Below, in pieces: positions 28,207-35,312 of a stretch of 64,000 nt of DNA. A program made the position numbers and the translations under genes. Position 1 is the stretch's first letter. Each line of letters begins with the position of its first letter. Below the pieces are notes generated by a model. That model made no database searches. It was given only the letters and a program-made list of their open reading frames with translations, and was not told the DNA's origin. The stretch is from positions 62,001 through 126,000 of the forward strand of contig NZ_LDPV02000020.1 of the NCBI RefSeq assembly GCF_001038425.2, read 5' to 3'. The stretch comes from Ornithinibacillus contaminans (lineage in GTDB: Bacteria; Bacillota; Bacilli; Bacillales; Amphibacillaceae).

Positions 28207-29352
28207 TTAGACAAGAGCCCTTTCATAGGGTACTCGTATAATTATTTTTGTGCCTTTTCCGATAGTAGAATTAATTTCCATTGATCCATCAAACATTTCA
28301 ACACGCTCTTTCATCCCCATTAACCCGAATGATTTGTCCCGCTTTAATGTTGGGTCAAAGCCTTTTCCATCATCGGCAATCGTTAAATTAAGGTTATTCG
28401 AGCAAATTTCAATCTTTACTGTAATTAGGCTAGCTTCTGCATGTTTGACAGCATTTTGTATTGCTTCTTGTGCTAATCTAAAAAATGCAATTTCGTACTT
28501 CTGGTTTATTCGTTTAACTTCACCAATTGATTTAAAATCAATCTTCACTTGGTTATATTCTGCTGTTGTCGTTATATATTTCTTAATTGTAGGGATAAGC
28601 CCCAAATCGTCCAGTGCCATTGGTCTTAGATCATATATAATACGACGTACTTCATAGAGTGATGTTCGCACCATTTTACGGACATTCTTAATCTCAGTTA
28701 AAGCATCCTCTGGACTACCCTCACGGAAGGTTCGATCTACTAATTCAGAGCGCAACAATATATTAGCTAACATTTGAGCAGGACCATCATGGATTTCCCT
28801 TGAAAGACGTTTTCGCTCTTCCTCTTGCGCCTCGATAATTTTCAGACCAAATTCTTGCTTTTCTTTGGCCTCTTCTATCATTTCATTAACCTGTCTAAAG
28901 TCATCAGTCAGATATGTTAATATAACAGCAATTTTATTTGCGAGGTTCTCTGCGCGTTTTATCGTCGAATCTAAATTTTGTAGCCTTCTTTCTAAATCAT
29001 CACGCTTTACACGTAGAACTCTTTCCTCTTGGCGAAGCATTGCAAGCTGCGTTTGTAACTCATGAGTAGATTCATAGATTTCACGAATTTCATCTTCTGT
29101 ATAGCGATCGAAGTATTTACTCACTTCTGATAAGCGCCTTCTTGAATAACGAACATTTTGATCCAGCTTGTCACCATCTTCTATGTAACGTATGACCTTC
29201 TGCTTTGTGACTTCGAGCTCTCGTAATAGTTGCTCATATTCAGACCGGGCTTCCTCACTAATATGAAAAATTTCATCTTTACTATTTTCAACGACGTCAA
29301 CCATTTCATCGAGAATAAAATCTAAATCTTTTTCCCTAGTTTTCACAGCCAT
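28207..29352 (-). CDS. degS: Sensor histidine kinase DegS
   Basis: Cytoplasmic histidine kinase of 381 residues that phosphorylates DegU. An N-terminal sensor coiled coil (about 1-175) precedes the HisKA_3 domain with the phosphorylated His in LSREIHDGPAQMLAN and the ATPase domain with IADDGKGFD. It has no membrane segment, as in B. subtilis. The ATG at 29352 is favoured because GGTGAG lies just upstream; a GTG two codons earlier is possible. Confidence 0.96.
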   Translation of the reverse strand: MAVKTREKDLDFILDEMVDVVENSKDEIFHISEEARSEYEQLLRELEVTKQKVIRYIEDGDKLDQNVRYSRRRLSEVSKYFDRYTEDEIREIYESTHELQTQLAMLRQEERVLRVKRDDLERRLQNLDSTIKRAENLANKIAVILTYLTDDFRQVNEMIEEAKEKQEFGLKIIEAQEEERKRLSREIHDGPAQMLANILLRSELVDRTFREGSPEDALTEIKNVRKMVRTSLYEVRRIIYDLRPMALDDLGLIPTIKKYITTTAEYNQVKIDFKSIGEVKRINQKYEIAFFRLAQEAIQNAVKHAEASLITVKIEICSNNLNLTIADDGKGFDPTLKRDKSFGLMGMKERVEMFDGSMEINSTIGKGTKIIIRVPYERALV

Positions 29353-29543
29353 CGGCACTCACCAACCTATGGTATAATTATACGTGGTTTTGATTAATTT
29401 TTATAGGGTTATTCGTAAAATATTTAAAATAAATAGTGGAAACCAATCAAACGTTAGTTATGAATACCCATTTTGTCATTTATCAAAACATGCTTTTTAC
29501 TTATTTATATATGAAAAAAGATTCATAAGGGGGAAATATACCA

Positions 29544-30191
29544 GTGTTATCAAACTATTTCACCGTTAAAAAAGATGGAGGATCCCATGAAATTGTCATT
29601 CAAAAGTCAAGGTTCATTGGTACTATCAAGCGAGTTGAATCAGAAGAAGAAGCCCAAGCCTTCATCCAGGAATTAAAGAAAAAATATCATGATGCAACTC
29701 ATAATTGTTCTGCCTATATTATTGGGGAGCATGACCAAATTCAAAAAGCGAATGATGATGGAGAACCAAGTGGTACGGCAGGTGTACCTATGCTAGAAGT
29801 ACTAAAAAAACAACATCTAAAAGATACTGTTGTGGTTGTTACGCGTTATTTTGGTGGAATAAAATTAGGTGCTGGTGGTCTAATACGCGCATATGGTGGG
29901 GCAACATCTCAAGCTATTCAGAACATCGGTGTCGTGAAACGCCAACTAATGCAAGGATTCTCTATCACCGTAGATTACAATCTCCTAGGAAAACTAGAGA
30001 ACACCCTCCGAAACTCTGACTATATGCTAGAAACAATCAATTACTTGGAAAATGTTGCGTTCATCGTTTATGTAGAAGCTGGTAAGGAGTCCAATTTCCA
30101 AGACTGGATGATTGATGTAACAAACAACCAAGCAAACATCCAACCAACAGAGGTAAAATATATAGAAATTGATGTTGATCGCACTCATTAA
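29544..30191 (+). CDS. yvyE: IMPACT/YigZ family protein YvyE
   Basis: Conserved protein of 215 residues with the UPF0029 (IMPACT) N-terminal domain: HEIVIQKSRFIGTIKRVESE, then KYHDATHNCSAYIIGE and DDGEPSGTAGVPML, and the RYFGGIKLGAGGLIRAYGGA segment. The start is a GTG with AGGGGGAAAT upstream. The family has been linked to translation and stress but no reaction is proved. It is divergent from degS and followed by repeat copy R5. Confidence 0.92.
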   Translation: MLSNYFTVKKDGGSHEIVIQKSRFIGTIKRVESEEEAQAFIQELKKKYHDATHNCSAYIIGEHDQIQKANDDGEPSGTAGVPMLEVLKKQHLKDTVVVVTRYFGGIKLGAGGLIRAYGGATSQAIQNIGVVKRQLMQGFSITVDYNLLGKLENTLRNSDYMLETINYLENVAFIVYVEAGKESNFQDWMIDVTNNQANIQPTEVKYIEIDVDRTH

Positions 30192-30206
30192 CCTAGCAAA
30201 TTCTGT

Positions 30207-30319
30207 GGTTGGGACAGAAGTGTTTTAGAAAGATAAAATCCGAACGTTGGTACACAATATCCGCTTCGGGAATAGGTACATTGTTCGTCTTTTATCTTCT
30301 CATTTTTTCTTTGTCCCTT
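30207..30319. repeat. Dispersed palindromic repeat, copy R5
   Basis: GGTTGGGACAGAAG and TTTCTTTGTCCCTT close an interior with AGATAAAATCCGAACGTTGG, ATCCGCTTCGGGAAT and TTCGTCTTTTATCTTCTCA, strongly like R4. It follows yvyE and may be its terminator. Confidence 0.85.
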
Positions 30320-30329
30320 CCCTACTAAC

Positions 30330-30485
30330 TTAATTTATCATGTGATTGTCTTTTGTTATGATTTTACTACCATTTAATTCTTTTATAAGTGTTTGAATTA
30401 ATTCCTCGGAAGAACGAATTTTATTCTTCTCGGTATCATCAATCACTTTCTTCATCATATTTTTAAAAAATTCGCGTTCAACCAT
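30330..30485 (-). CDS. Small hypothetical protein, 51 residues
   Basis: Short frame starting at ATG 30485 (MVEREFFKNMMKKVIDDTEK...) with AGGGCGG about 10 nt upstream and a TAA at 30330. The product is predicted helical, charged and soluble, with no Cys or membrane segment. It lies 60 bp after the VanZ-like gene on the same strand and ends beside repeat R5. I do not recognise the family; coding is supported by the ribosome binding site and the charged, low-complexity-free composition. Confidence 0.5.
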   Translation of the reverse strand: MVEREFFKNMMKKVIDDTEKNKIRSSEELIQTLIKELNGSKIITKDNHMIN

Positions 30486-30545
30486 TTCATTACCGCCCTA
30501 ATCATTTTAATCTAGCTTCCATTATCTTAGCATATTTCCAATGAT

Positions 30546-31043
30546 TTACTTCTTTACAATCGTATTACGTTTGTATTTATTTCTAGCTAACAGAAGTAAG
30601 CATGCTGCTATTGCACCAATTGCATCAATTAGCACATCTCCAACAAAAGGCGTCCTGTTTGGTGTCATTCCTTGATGTAATTCATCCACCATAGCATATG
30701 CAAGGGTAAGGAAAAATGAAACCACGATAATCTTGCGTATCGTCCAGTTAACCGTTTTTCGAAATGCTGCATAAAATAAAATTAATAATAGAAAGAACGC
30801 TCCAAAATGAGCTCCTTTACGAATGAAAAATTCGATAAATCCTTCCATTCCCAGTGCTGCAATACTAACCTCTGACTGATGATATGTGAATGAAATCCAA
30901 TCTAAATAGACTTCTAGAAAGGATAAGTCAATATTACTAGATAAGAATGGCTTAATATTTTGTTCTTCATAAGGTTGAGACGATGAATAAAATAGACATC
31001 CCATCCAAGTAATTGGCATTAGCCAATTCATAAGCAGTCGCAT
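30546..31043 (-). CDS. VanZ-like membrane protein
   Basis: Polytopic membrane protein of 165 residues with about four membrane segments and the family motif YAMVDELHQGMTPNRTPFVGD (quoted in part as DELHQGMTPNRTPF) near residues 115-135. VanZ-family proteins can lower teicoplanin susceptibility, but most copies have unknown roles. The ATG at 31043 is used because AGGGTG stands 5 nt before it; the frame extends 57 bp upstream without a ribosome binding site. It follows sinR on the same strand with an 83-bp gap. Confidence 0.82.
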   Translation of the reverse strand: MRLLMNWLMPITWMGCLFYSSSQPYEEQNIKPFLSSNIDLSFLEVYLDWISFTYHQSEVSIAALGMEGFIEFFIRKGAHFGAFFLLLILFYAAFRKTVNWTIRKIIVVSFFLTLAYAMVDELHQGMTPNRTPFVGDVLIDAIGAIAACLLLLARNKYKRNTIVKK

Positions 31044-31126
31044 GTTTTCACCCTGGCCCGTCCTATTAAACCGCATACATATAATACTACTAAAAAACAA
31101 AGTTAAACCGTAGATTAGCTACGGTT

Positions 31127-31450
31127 CTAGTTTTGTTTCTTCCATTTATTAAATTCTAGAAAATCTTTAAATTCTTCTTTTGAAACACCAGATTCCATTG
31201 CTTCTTTAACAATATGAAGCCATTCACCATCTAAATCCTCCAGTTTTATAGGATCGCCAGTATTTATTAATTCATTAACTGAAACACCTAATACCGCGCT
31301 TATTTTCTCGATAAACTGAATAGATGGATTTGACTGGAGGTTTCGCTCGATGGAACTTAAATACGATTTCGCTACATTTGCTTTTTCAGCAAGTTCCGAT
31401 ATAGACATTCTTTTTTCATTGCGTAATTGTTTAATTTTTTCACCGATCAA
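31127..31450 (-). CDS. sinR: Biofilm master repressor SinR
   Basis: DNA-binding protein of 107 residues that in B. subtilis represses the tapA-sipW-tasA and eps operons and is inactivated by SinI. The XRE helix-turn-helix (MSISELAEKANVAKSYLSSI, residues 15-34, then ERNLQSNPSIQFIEKIS) is nearly identical to the B. subtilis protein, and the C-terminal tetramerisation hook keeps EAMESGVSKEEFKDFLEFNK. It starts at a TTG with GAGGTGAGG upstream. Three SinR-like operator pairs stand before tasA at 34.9-35.2 kb. Confidence 0.95.
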   Translation of the reverse strand: MIGEKIKQLRNEKRMSISELAEKANVAKSYLSSIERNLQSNPSIQFIEKISAVLGVSVNELINTGDPIKLEDLDGEWLHIVKEAMESGVSKEEFKDFLEFNKWKKQN

Positions 31451-31473
31451 GAAGCCTCACCTCTTTACAGGAG

Positions 31474-31482
31474 ATTATATCA
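31474..31482 (-). promoter_or_regulatory. Internal promoter of sinR (extended -10)
   Basis: TGATATAAT on the minus strand gives an extended -10 (TGN-TATAAT) about 25 bp upstream of the sinR start, so sinR can probably be transcribed apart from sinI, as in B. subtilis. Confidence 0.6.
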
Positions 31483-31531
31483 TAAACAGGTGAGTGGTTC
31501 TATATAAAGTACATTTTTTTCTACCATCTGA

Positions 31532-31675
31532 TTATGTAGTTTGTTTTGCCTCTATCAGAAAAAGTCGTACTTCCTCCACAGACATACCTAAGTCCTTTGC
31601 CTCTTTGATTAACAGCACCCATTCGTAATCAAGATTGACATCCTTAACGACTTTATCCAAATTCCCGTCCCCCAT
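31532..31675 (-). CDS. sinI: SinR antagonist SinI
   Basis: Antirepressor of 47 residues that forms a heterodimer with SinR and frees the biofilm genes. The product starts MGDGNLDKVVKDVNLDYEWV and its core LDYEWVLLIKEAKDLGMSVE then EVRLFLIEAK lines up with B. subtilis SinI (LDQEWVELMVEAKEANISPEE). It is too short for most gene callers. The stop is 81 bp before sinR. The start lies only 13 nt after a cyclic di-GMP aptamer and has only a weak ribosome binding site (GUGGAUG) that sits in an alternative hairpin, so translation is likely controlled by the riboswitch. Confidence 0.9.
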   Translation of the reverse strand: MGDGNLDKVVKDVNLDYEWVLLIKEAKDLGMSVEEVRLFLIEAKQTT

Positions 31676-31676
31676 T

Positions 31677-31692
31677 TTGCATCCACATGCAA
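31677..31692 (-). promoter_or_regulatory. Alternative hairpin at the sinI start
   Basis: The RNA UUGCAUGUGGAUGCAA forms a perfect 6-bp stem with a GUGG loop. It ends one base before the sinI AUG and includes its only ribosome binding sequence. Its first UUGC is also the 3' strand of aptamer helix P1 (pairing with GCAA of the 5' side), so the two structures exclude each other. Confidence 0.7.
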
Positions 31693-31772
31693 TCCAGCCA
31701 TCATAGCCCGAAAAGCTTTAGCTTTAGACCTGTGACTTTGCGTCCCCACTTTTCAATGAGTTTGCCCTTTTT
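31686..31772 (-). promoter_or_regulatory. Cyclic di-GMP-I (GEMM) riboswitch before sinI
   Basis: On the minus strand the conserved elements appear in order: GGGCAAAC (31767-31760), a CUCAUU-GAAA-AGUGGG hairpin with the GAAA tetraloop, GGACGCAAAG, CAGGUCUAAAG, a second hairpin, AUGAUGGCUGG and UUGC (31689). These are the class I cyclic di-GMP aptamer signatures. There is no terminator between it and sinI, which points to translational control. Ligand binding has to be shown by experiment. Confidence 0.88.
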
Positions 31773-31797
31773 AGGAAGATTATTTTTTTCTAAGACT

Positions 31798-31858
31798 ATT
31801 ATACTAAATGCCTAAGTCTTTTTGGGTGTCTTGTTTTGTCAAATCAAAACTAGTTTTG
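31798..31858 (-). promoter_or_regulatory. Probable sinI promoter region
   Basis: A minus-strand TATAAT (31803-31798) has no good -35. Upstream are TTGTCAAA (plus strand, 31836-31843), one mismatch from the Spo0A box TTGTCGAA, and the palindrome CAAAACTAGTTTTG (31845-31858). A promoter with poor -35 and an upstream 0A-like box would fit Spo0A activation of sinI as in B. subtilis; this is inference. Confidence 0.45.
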
Positions 31859-31895
31859 TAATTTTCAGGCAGAATCTAAACCCCTTTAGACTAGT

Positions 31896-32579
31896 TTAGG
31901 TAAAATGCTTTTTCTGTTTAAGTTTCTTTATCGCATTAATCGTTGCAAGTAAAACCGTTATACCAAGAATAATACTTCCTATAAGTAAAAAATTGAACAT
32001 ATTCGTTGCGGTGCTTGGTAATAAAGATCCTGTATTAGTTGGATCATCTTCACCACTTCCAACAGAACCATCTATACTATCTTCATCTTGAACATCTGTA
32101 TCTCGTGTTCCCTCGGCAGTGTATATAAAGGAAAATTGCGAATTCAATCCTTGAAAATCATTCCCTAAATATTCTGGAAATCGAACAATTATATTTAACA
32201 CTTCTTCCTTACCTGCCGCTAATTCTTTCATTTCAAGTGTATCAAATTCCGAAAGTTTTCCATTATACAATTTCCCATCGGCATTGTGAATTTCTAACAA
32301 GAACTCATTGAACAGCTTTTCATCACCATCATTTCTTAAGCTCATGTAATAATTGAAATCCTTTTTACCATCATTTTTAATTGTTATACTTCTTTCTATC
32401 CAATCTCCAGGCTTCAACTCATCAACTTGAAATAATACGTCGCTTGGGGAAAGGCTGATGTCAATTTCTGCTTTATTATCAGAATTAACATCTGATTCCT
32501 CCGAAAATATAACAATTGGCTGTTCCAACACGAGGAAACCAATTATAATTATAGAGCAAACAACCATAAACCGTTTCAA
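31896..32579 (-). CDS. TasA-like surface protein with LPxTA sortase signal
   Basis: Secreted protein of 227 residues with a signal peptide (1-27), a beta-rich TasA/camelysin-like domain containing ELKPGDWIERSITIKNDGK (compare NLKPGDWMPRSFELQNNGS in the TasA homologue here), an acidic Ser/Gly linker, and a cell-wall sorting signal LLPSTA followed by a hydrophobic helix and KKLKQKK. LPxTA is the motif used by class D sortases, and a class D sortase gene lies 2.7 kb away. It is the last gene of the tasA-tapA-sipW group, 38 bp after sipW. I infer a wall-anchored attachment point for matrix fibres; no such role is known to me for B. subtilis. Confidence 0.8.
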   Translation of the reverse strand: MKRFMVVCSIIIIGFLVLEQPIVIFSEESDVNSDNKAEIDISLSPSDVLFQVDELKPGDWIERSITIKNDGKKDFNYYMSLRNDGDEKLFNEFLLEIHNADGKLYNGKLSEFDTLEMKELAAGKEEVLNIIVRFPEYLGNDFQGLNSQFSFIYTAEGTRDTDVQDEDSIDGSVGSGEDDPTNTGSLLPSTATNMFNFLLIGSIILGITVLLATINAIKKLKQKKHFT

Positions 32580-32617
32580 TTCGACGCCCCCTTATTAGGC
32601 AAGGTTCCTAACTTCAA

Positions 32618-33205
32618 TTATGAAGTAGCACTTTTATCTTGTATTGTATTCAACTTTTCCTTTTCACTTCTATCTATTTCTCTAATCGCTTGAAAAATTA
32701 CATATCCAGCATACCCGAGCAATATAATTCCTGGTATCAATAAAAGAAACGCTCCATTTTGCGATTTGGCAATGTTAACGATATATCCTAGAAATGGAAT
32801 GCTAAACCCAGAATATTGTGCAACAATATTTTCAGCGAGCACTAAATTACGATCAGGTGATTGATTGTTATCACCTTTCGTTTGATACATAACCCGCTCT
32901 CCATTAGAAACAACATCAACCACTCGATGCGTAATTAGCTTCCCATCTTCCTCCAGAAATGTAATAACATCACCCTTATTGAATCTCTCCGAATCCCCAA
33001 CTGGCTTAACGACAATTACAGATCCCGTATCAAACTCTGGTTCCATCGATCCTGACAGAACTGTCTTAAACTGAAATCCAAACATTTCTGGTTCTCCGCC
33101 AGATACTTTTGAAGTAACCACCACTACTGCCATAAAAATGATTGCTACCAACATGATGTAGGTAATGCCATTCCCTATCCACTTTTTATACTTGCTCCTC
33201 TTCAT
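32618..33205 (-). CDS. sipW: ER-type signal peptidase I SipW
   Basis: Signal peptidase of 195 residues dedicated in B. subtilis to TasA and TapA. The catalytic Ser is in VLSGSMEP and the usual bacterial Lys is replaced by His in THRV, the hallmark of the ER-type enzyme. Membrane segments lie at about 10-32 and near the C-terminus (about 145-170). The start overlaps the tapA stop by 4 bp. Both upstream substrates have the cleavage context TFAYFS or TVAYYS. Confidence 0.93.
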   Translation of the reverse strand: MKRSKYKKWIGNGITYIMLVAIIFMAVVVVTSKVSGGEPEMFGFQFKTVLSGSMEPEFDTGSVIVVKPVGDSERFNKGDVITFLEEDGKLITHRVVDVVSNGERVMYQTKGDNNQSPDRNLVLAENIVAQYSGFSIPFLGYIVNIAKSQNGAFLLLIPGIILLGYAGYVIFQAIREIDRSEKEKLNTIQDKSATS

Positions 33206-34044
33206 GGATTAACACCTTCCTTAGTTTCATCTGTGGAAGCTTGCTCACTTTGATTATTAATTACTTGGTTATTACTGTTAGTCCCTTCATCAGTTGCTTC
33301 CAAATTATCTTCTTCCGTCTTCACTTCCGGGTTTTCCTGTACTTCATTAGTAGGTTCCTCTTGTTTAGCTTCCTCTGCCATATTATCCTCAACCGTTGAA
33401 TCTTCAACTGTTTGTTCATCAATGGTTTTATTCCCCTCAACGCTCACATCATTTTGCTTATCGCTATCTGAATCTTCAACTTGATCTTCATCTAATTCTT
33501 TCTCAGCATTCTGGTTACCAGAACATTGTACTTTTATTTTATGACTCCAAATCTGGCTTACATCTTCATAATTATTGTTGAACCCGATACGTTGATATGC
33601 TTTAAATTGGTACCAGCCTTCCTTCTCAGCTTTAAAAACTAAATCAGTAGATTCCCCTGATTGTAATGGTGCTATTTTACCCTCTGCTATTTTTTGCCCA
33701 AATTTTTCAGGATTCCCTTCCTGTTCCGAATAGTAAATTTCATATTTTGTTGATGATGTCATAGTTTCTTTATTATTTTTTATGGTGACAGATAAATCGA
33801 CCTGTGGACAACTATGTATTACCTCAGTATTTTTTCTTACAAACGCAAGCTCACTTTTATCATACCAATCACTAGCGGTAGCAATGGTTGTACTTACTTG
33901 ACTATCCTGGCTATAATAAGCAACTGTAGTTGATGTTAATAGTGATATAGAAACTAATAAAGCATAAATTGCTACTGTAAATTGAGTGAACATAATGTAT
34001 CCCTTATATTTTTTCCTATATTTAGCTATACGAGACTGTCTCAT
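33202..34044 (-). CDS. tapA: Matrix fibre anchoring/assembly protein TapA
   Basis: TapA (YqxM) homologue of about 280 residues. It has a SipW-type signal peptide ending TTVAYYSQD, a domain with two Cys (CPQVDLSVTI and KIKVQCSGN) and a KAYQRIGFNNN segment equivalent to the KVYKPAGYP of B. subtilis TapA, and a long acidic Glu/Asp/Thr-rich tail from about residue 180. The ATG at 34044 is preferred because AGGGGG lies 6 nt before it; alternatives up to 34059 have poor ribosome binding sites. It follows tasA after two strong hairpins, unlike B. subtilis where tapA is first in the operon. Confidence 0.87.
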   Translation of the reverse strand: MRQSRIAKYRKKYKGYIMFTQFTVAIYALLVSISLLTSTTVAYYSQDSQVSTTIATASDWYDKSELAFVRKNTEVIHSCPQVDLSVTIKNNKETMTSSTKYEIYYSEQEGNPEKFGQKIAEGKIAPLQSGESTDLVFKAEKEGWYQFKAYQRIGFNNNYEDVSQIWSHKIKVQCSGNQNAEKELDEDQVEDSDSDKQNDVSVEGNKTIDEQTVEDSTVEDNMAEEAKQEEPTNEVQENPEVKTEEDNLEATDEGTNSNNQVINNQSEQASTDETKEGVNP

Positions 34045-34065
34045 TCCCATCCCCCTCATACCTAG

Positions 34066-34129
34066 CTCTTTATTTATTATCAGGATTATTCAATCCAATA
34101 ACTTAATAATCCTGATAATAAATAAAGAG
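34066..34129. repeat. Perfect 25-bp inverted repeat between tasA and tapA
   Basis: CTCTTTATTTATTATCAGGA(TTATT) at 34066-34090 and its exact complement at 34105-34129 are separated by 14 bp. It has no run of T after the stem, so I favour an mRNA-stabilising or processing hairpin that separates tasA from tapA expression. Confidence 0.85.
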
Positions 34130-34131
34130 GT

Positions 34132-34158
34132 GGAAAGGTGAGCTGCCCTCACCTTTCC
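34132..34158 (-). terminator. GC-rich hairpin after tasA
   Basis: GGAAAGGTGAG and CTCACCTTTCC are perfect 11-bp complements with a 5-nt loop, 10 bp past the tasA stop. The tail is only ACCTCTTTATTT, so termination may be partial. Together with the 25-bp inverted repeat it may set the ratio of TasA to TapA. Confidence 0.6.
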
Positions 34159-34168
34159 GATAATTCAA

Positions 34169-34873
34169 TTACTTTTCTTCTCCGTCAGTTTGGAATCCTT
34201 CAAATGTCCAATTTAATTCAAGATTTAAATCTTGAAGATTATTTTGTGCTTCTCCTGTATCGTTAAAACGGAATTGAACATCAAAGTCATGCGAATCACC
34301 AGCCAGAATTCCAGTAACCTCTTCTGGTACATCTTCAAATACCGGATCTACAGTAACCCACTTACCAAAGATTGGCCAAATAATCCATTGCCAATATTCA
34401 TATCCTTCTTCAACCATAATTTCCTCAATATTCACTTTAGTAGCCAAATCTTCTGGTGTTAAATCACGTAAATCTTTTAAAGAAACCTCAAATAATACTT
34501 CATACGGCTCATCACCAGTTGTATTTTTTAGGAATTGAACATATAACTGCTCAGCATATTCATCAGCCAATTCATTACTAACTGCATTTCCGTCACCATC
34601 AGTAACCGTATAGTCTGTTGTTAGATCAACATACTTAATATCAAGAGAACCATTATTTTGCAGTTCAAATGATCTTGGCATCCAATCACCAGGTTTTAAA
34701 TTATTCATTGGAACTTGAACTACTGGATCCACAGCTAAATCAATTGTTCCAGACGTAAATGTATTCGATTGCTCTGCTGTATCACTAAAATATGCGAATG
34801 TCCCTCCTACTATTAATGAAATGCCTACTACCGCTGCCGCGATACCCATGCCTAATCTCTTTTTAATACTCAT
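34169..34873 (-). CDS. tasA: Amyloid-like matrix protein of the TasA/camelysin family
   Basis: Major matrix fibre homologue of 234 residues. The signal peptide ends GGTFAYFSDTAEQSNTFTSG, matching GGTWAAFND of B. subtilis TasA and the SipW cleavage site. The core has LKPGDWMPRSFELQNNGSLD, followed by a Tyr/Trp-rich middle and a final beta segment LNLELNWTFEGFQTDG. The ATG at 34873 has GGGAGG 8 nt upstream; an in-frame extension to 34921 is not needed. SinR-like operators and a promoter lie upstream, divergent from the sortase gene. Confidence 0.9.
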   Translation of the reverse strand: MSIKKRLGMGIAAAVVGISLIVGGTFAYFSDTAEQSNTFTSGTIDLAVDPVVQVPMNNLKPGDWMPRSFELQNNGSLDIKYVDLTTDYTVTDGDGNAVSNELADEYAEQLYVQFLKNTTGDEPYEVLFEVSLKDLRDLTPEDLATKVNIEEIMVEEGYEYWQWIIWPIFGKWVTVDPVFEDVPEEVTGILAGDSHDFDVQFRFNDTGEAQNNLQDLNLELNWTFEGFQTDGEEK

Positions 34874-34934
34874 TCTCTTTTCCTCCCTAGTTTTTTTATA
34901 TTTTGAACCTATGTAGGTCAAAAACTAATTTATG

Positions 34935-34952
34935 TGTTCTTCTTTAAGAACA
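34935..34952. promoter_or_regulatory. SinR-like operator pair 1
   Basis: TGTTCTT and AAGAACA form a perfect inverted repeat around CTTT. Each arm matches the SinR consensus GTTCTYT. It is downstream of the proposed tasA transcription start. Confidence 0.65.
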
Positions 34953-35003
34953 TCAAGCGTCATCAGGAATAGTAAAATAGTTTCATATAAAACGCATTGA
35001 TTA

Positions 35004-35020
35004 GTTCTTTTTAACGAACA
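35004..35020. promoter_or_regulatory. SinR-like operator pair 2
   Basis: GTTCTTT and GAACA face each other across 5 bp, next to the predicted tasA transcription start, so binding would block initiation. Confidence 0.65.
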
Positions 35021-35028
35021 CATATTGA

Positions 35029-35056
35029 AGTATAGATTATTGTATACGGCTTTCAA
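35029..35056 (-). promoter_or_regulatory. tasA promoter
   Basis: On the minus strand TTGAAA (35056-35051), a 16-nt spacer and TATACT (35034-35029) give a reasonable SigA promoter about 155 bp before tasA, with SinR-like boxes on both sides. Confidence 0.55.
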
Positions 35057-35145
35057 AACGTCAAAAACAGCCAAAATTCTTTATTATGAACGCTATTGCT
35101 TTGGTTTTCCCTGTTTTTCTTTATTTTACTTAAAATTTCATTATT

Positions 35146-35164
35146 AAGAACAATTATGTTCTTT
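35146..35164. promoter_or_regulatory. SinR-like operator pair 3
   Basis: AAGAACA and GTTCTTT (inverted, 5 bp apart) lie about 90 bp upstream of the tasA -35 and 150 bp upstream of the sortase start, so they could affect either gene. Confidence 0.55.
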
Positions 35165-35312
35165 TTATGAACCAACCAAATAAGGAAGTAAAGGAAAAAA
35201 CGGAAATGATAATTTGTAAAAAAATCACCCATTATAGTAATTAAACATTTTCTTTACCAATAGATTTATCTATATTACTATGTAATAAATCAACCATTAA
35301 GGAGAATGACCA

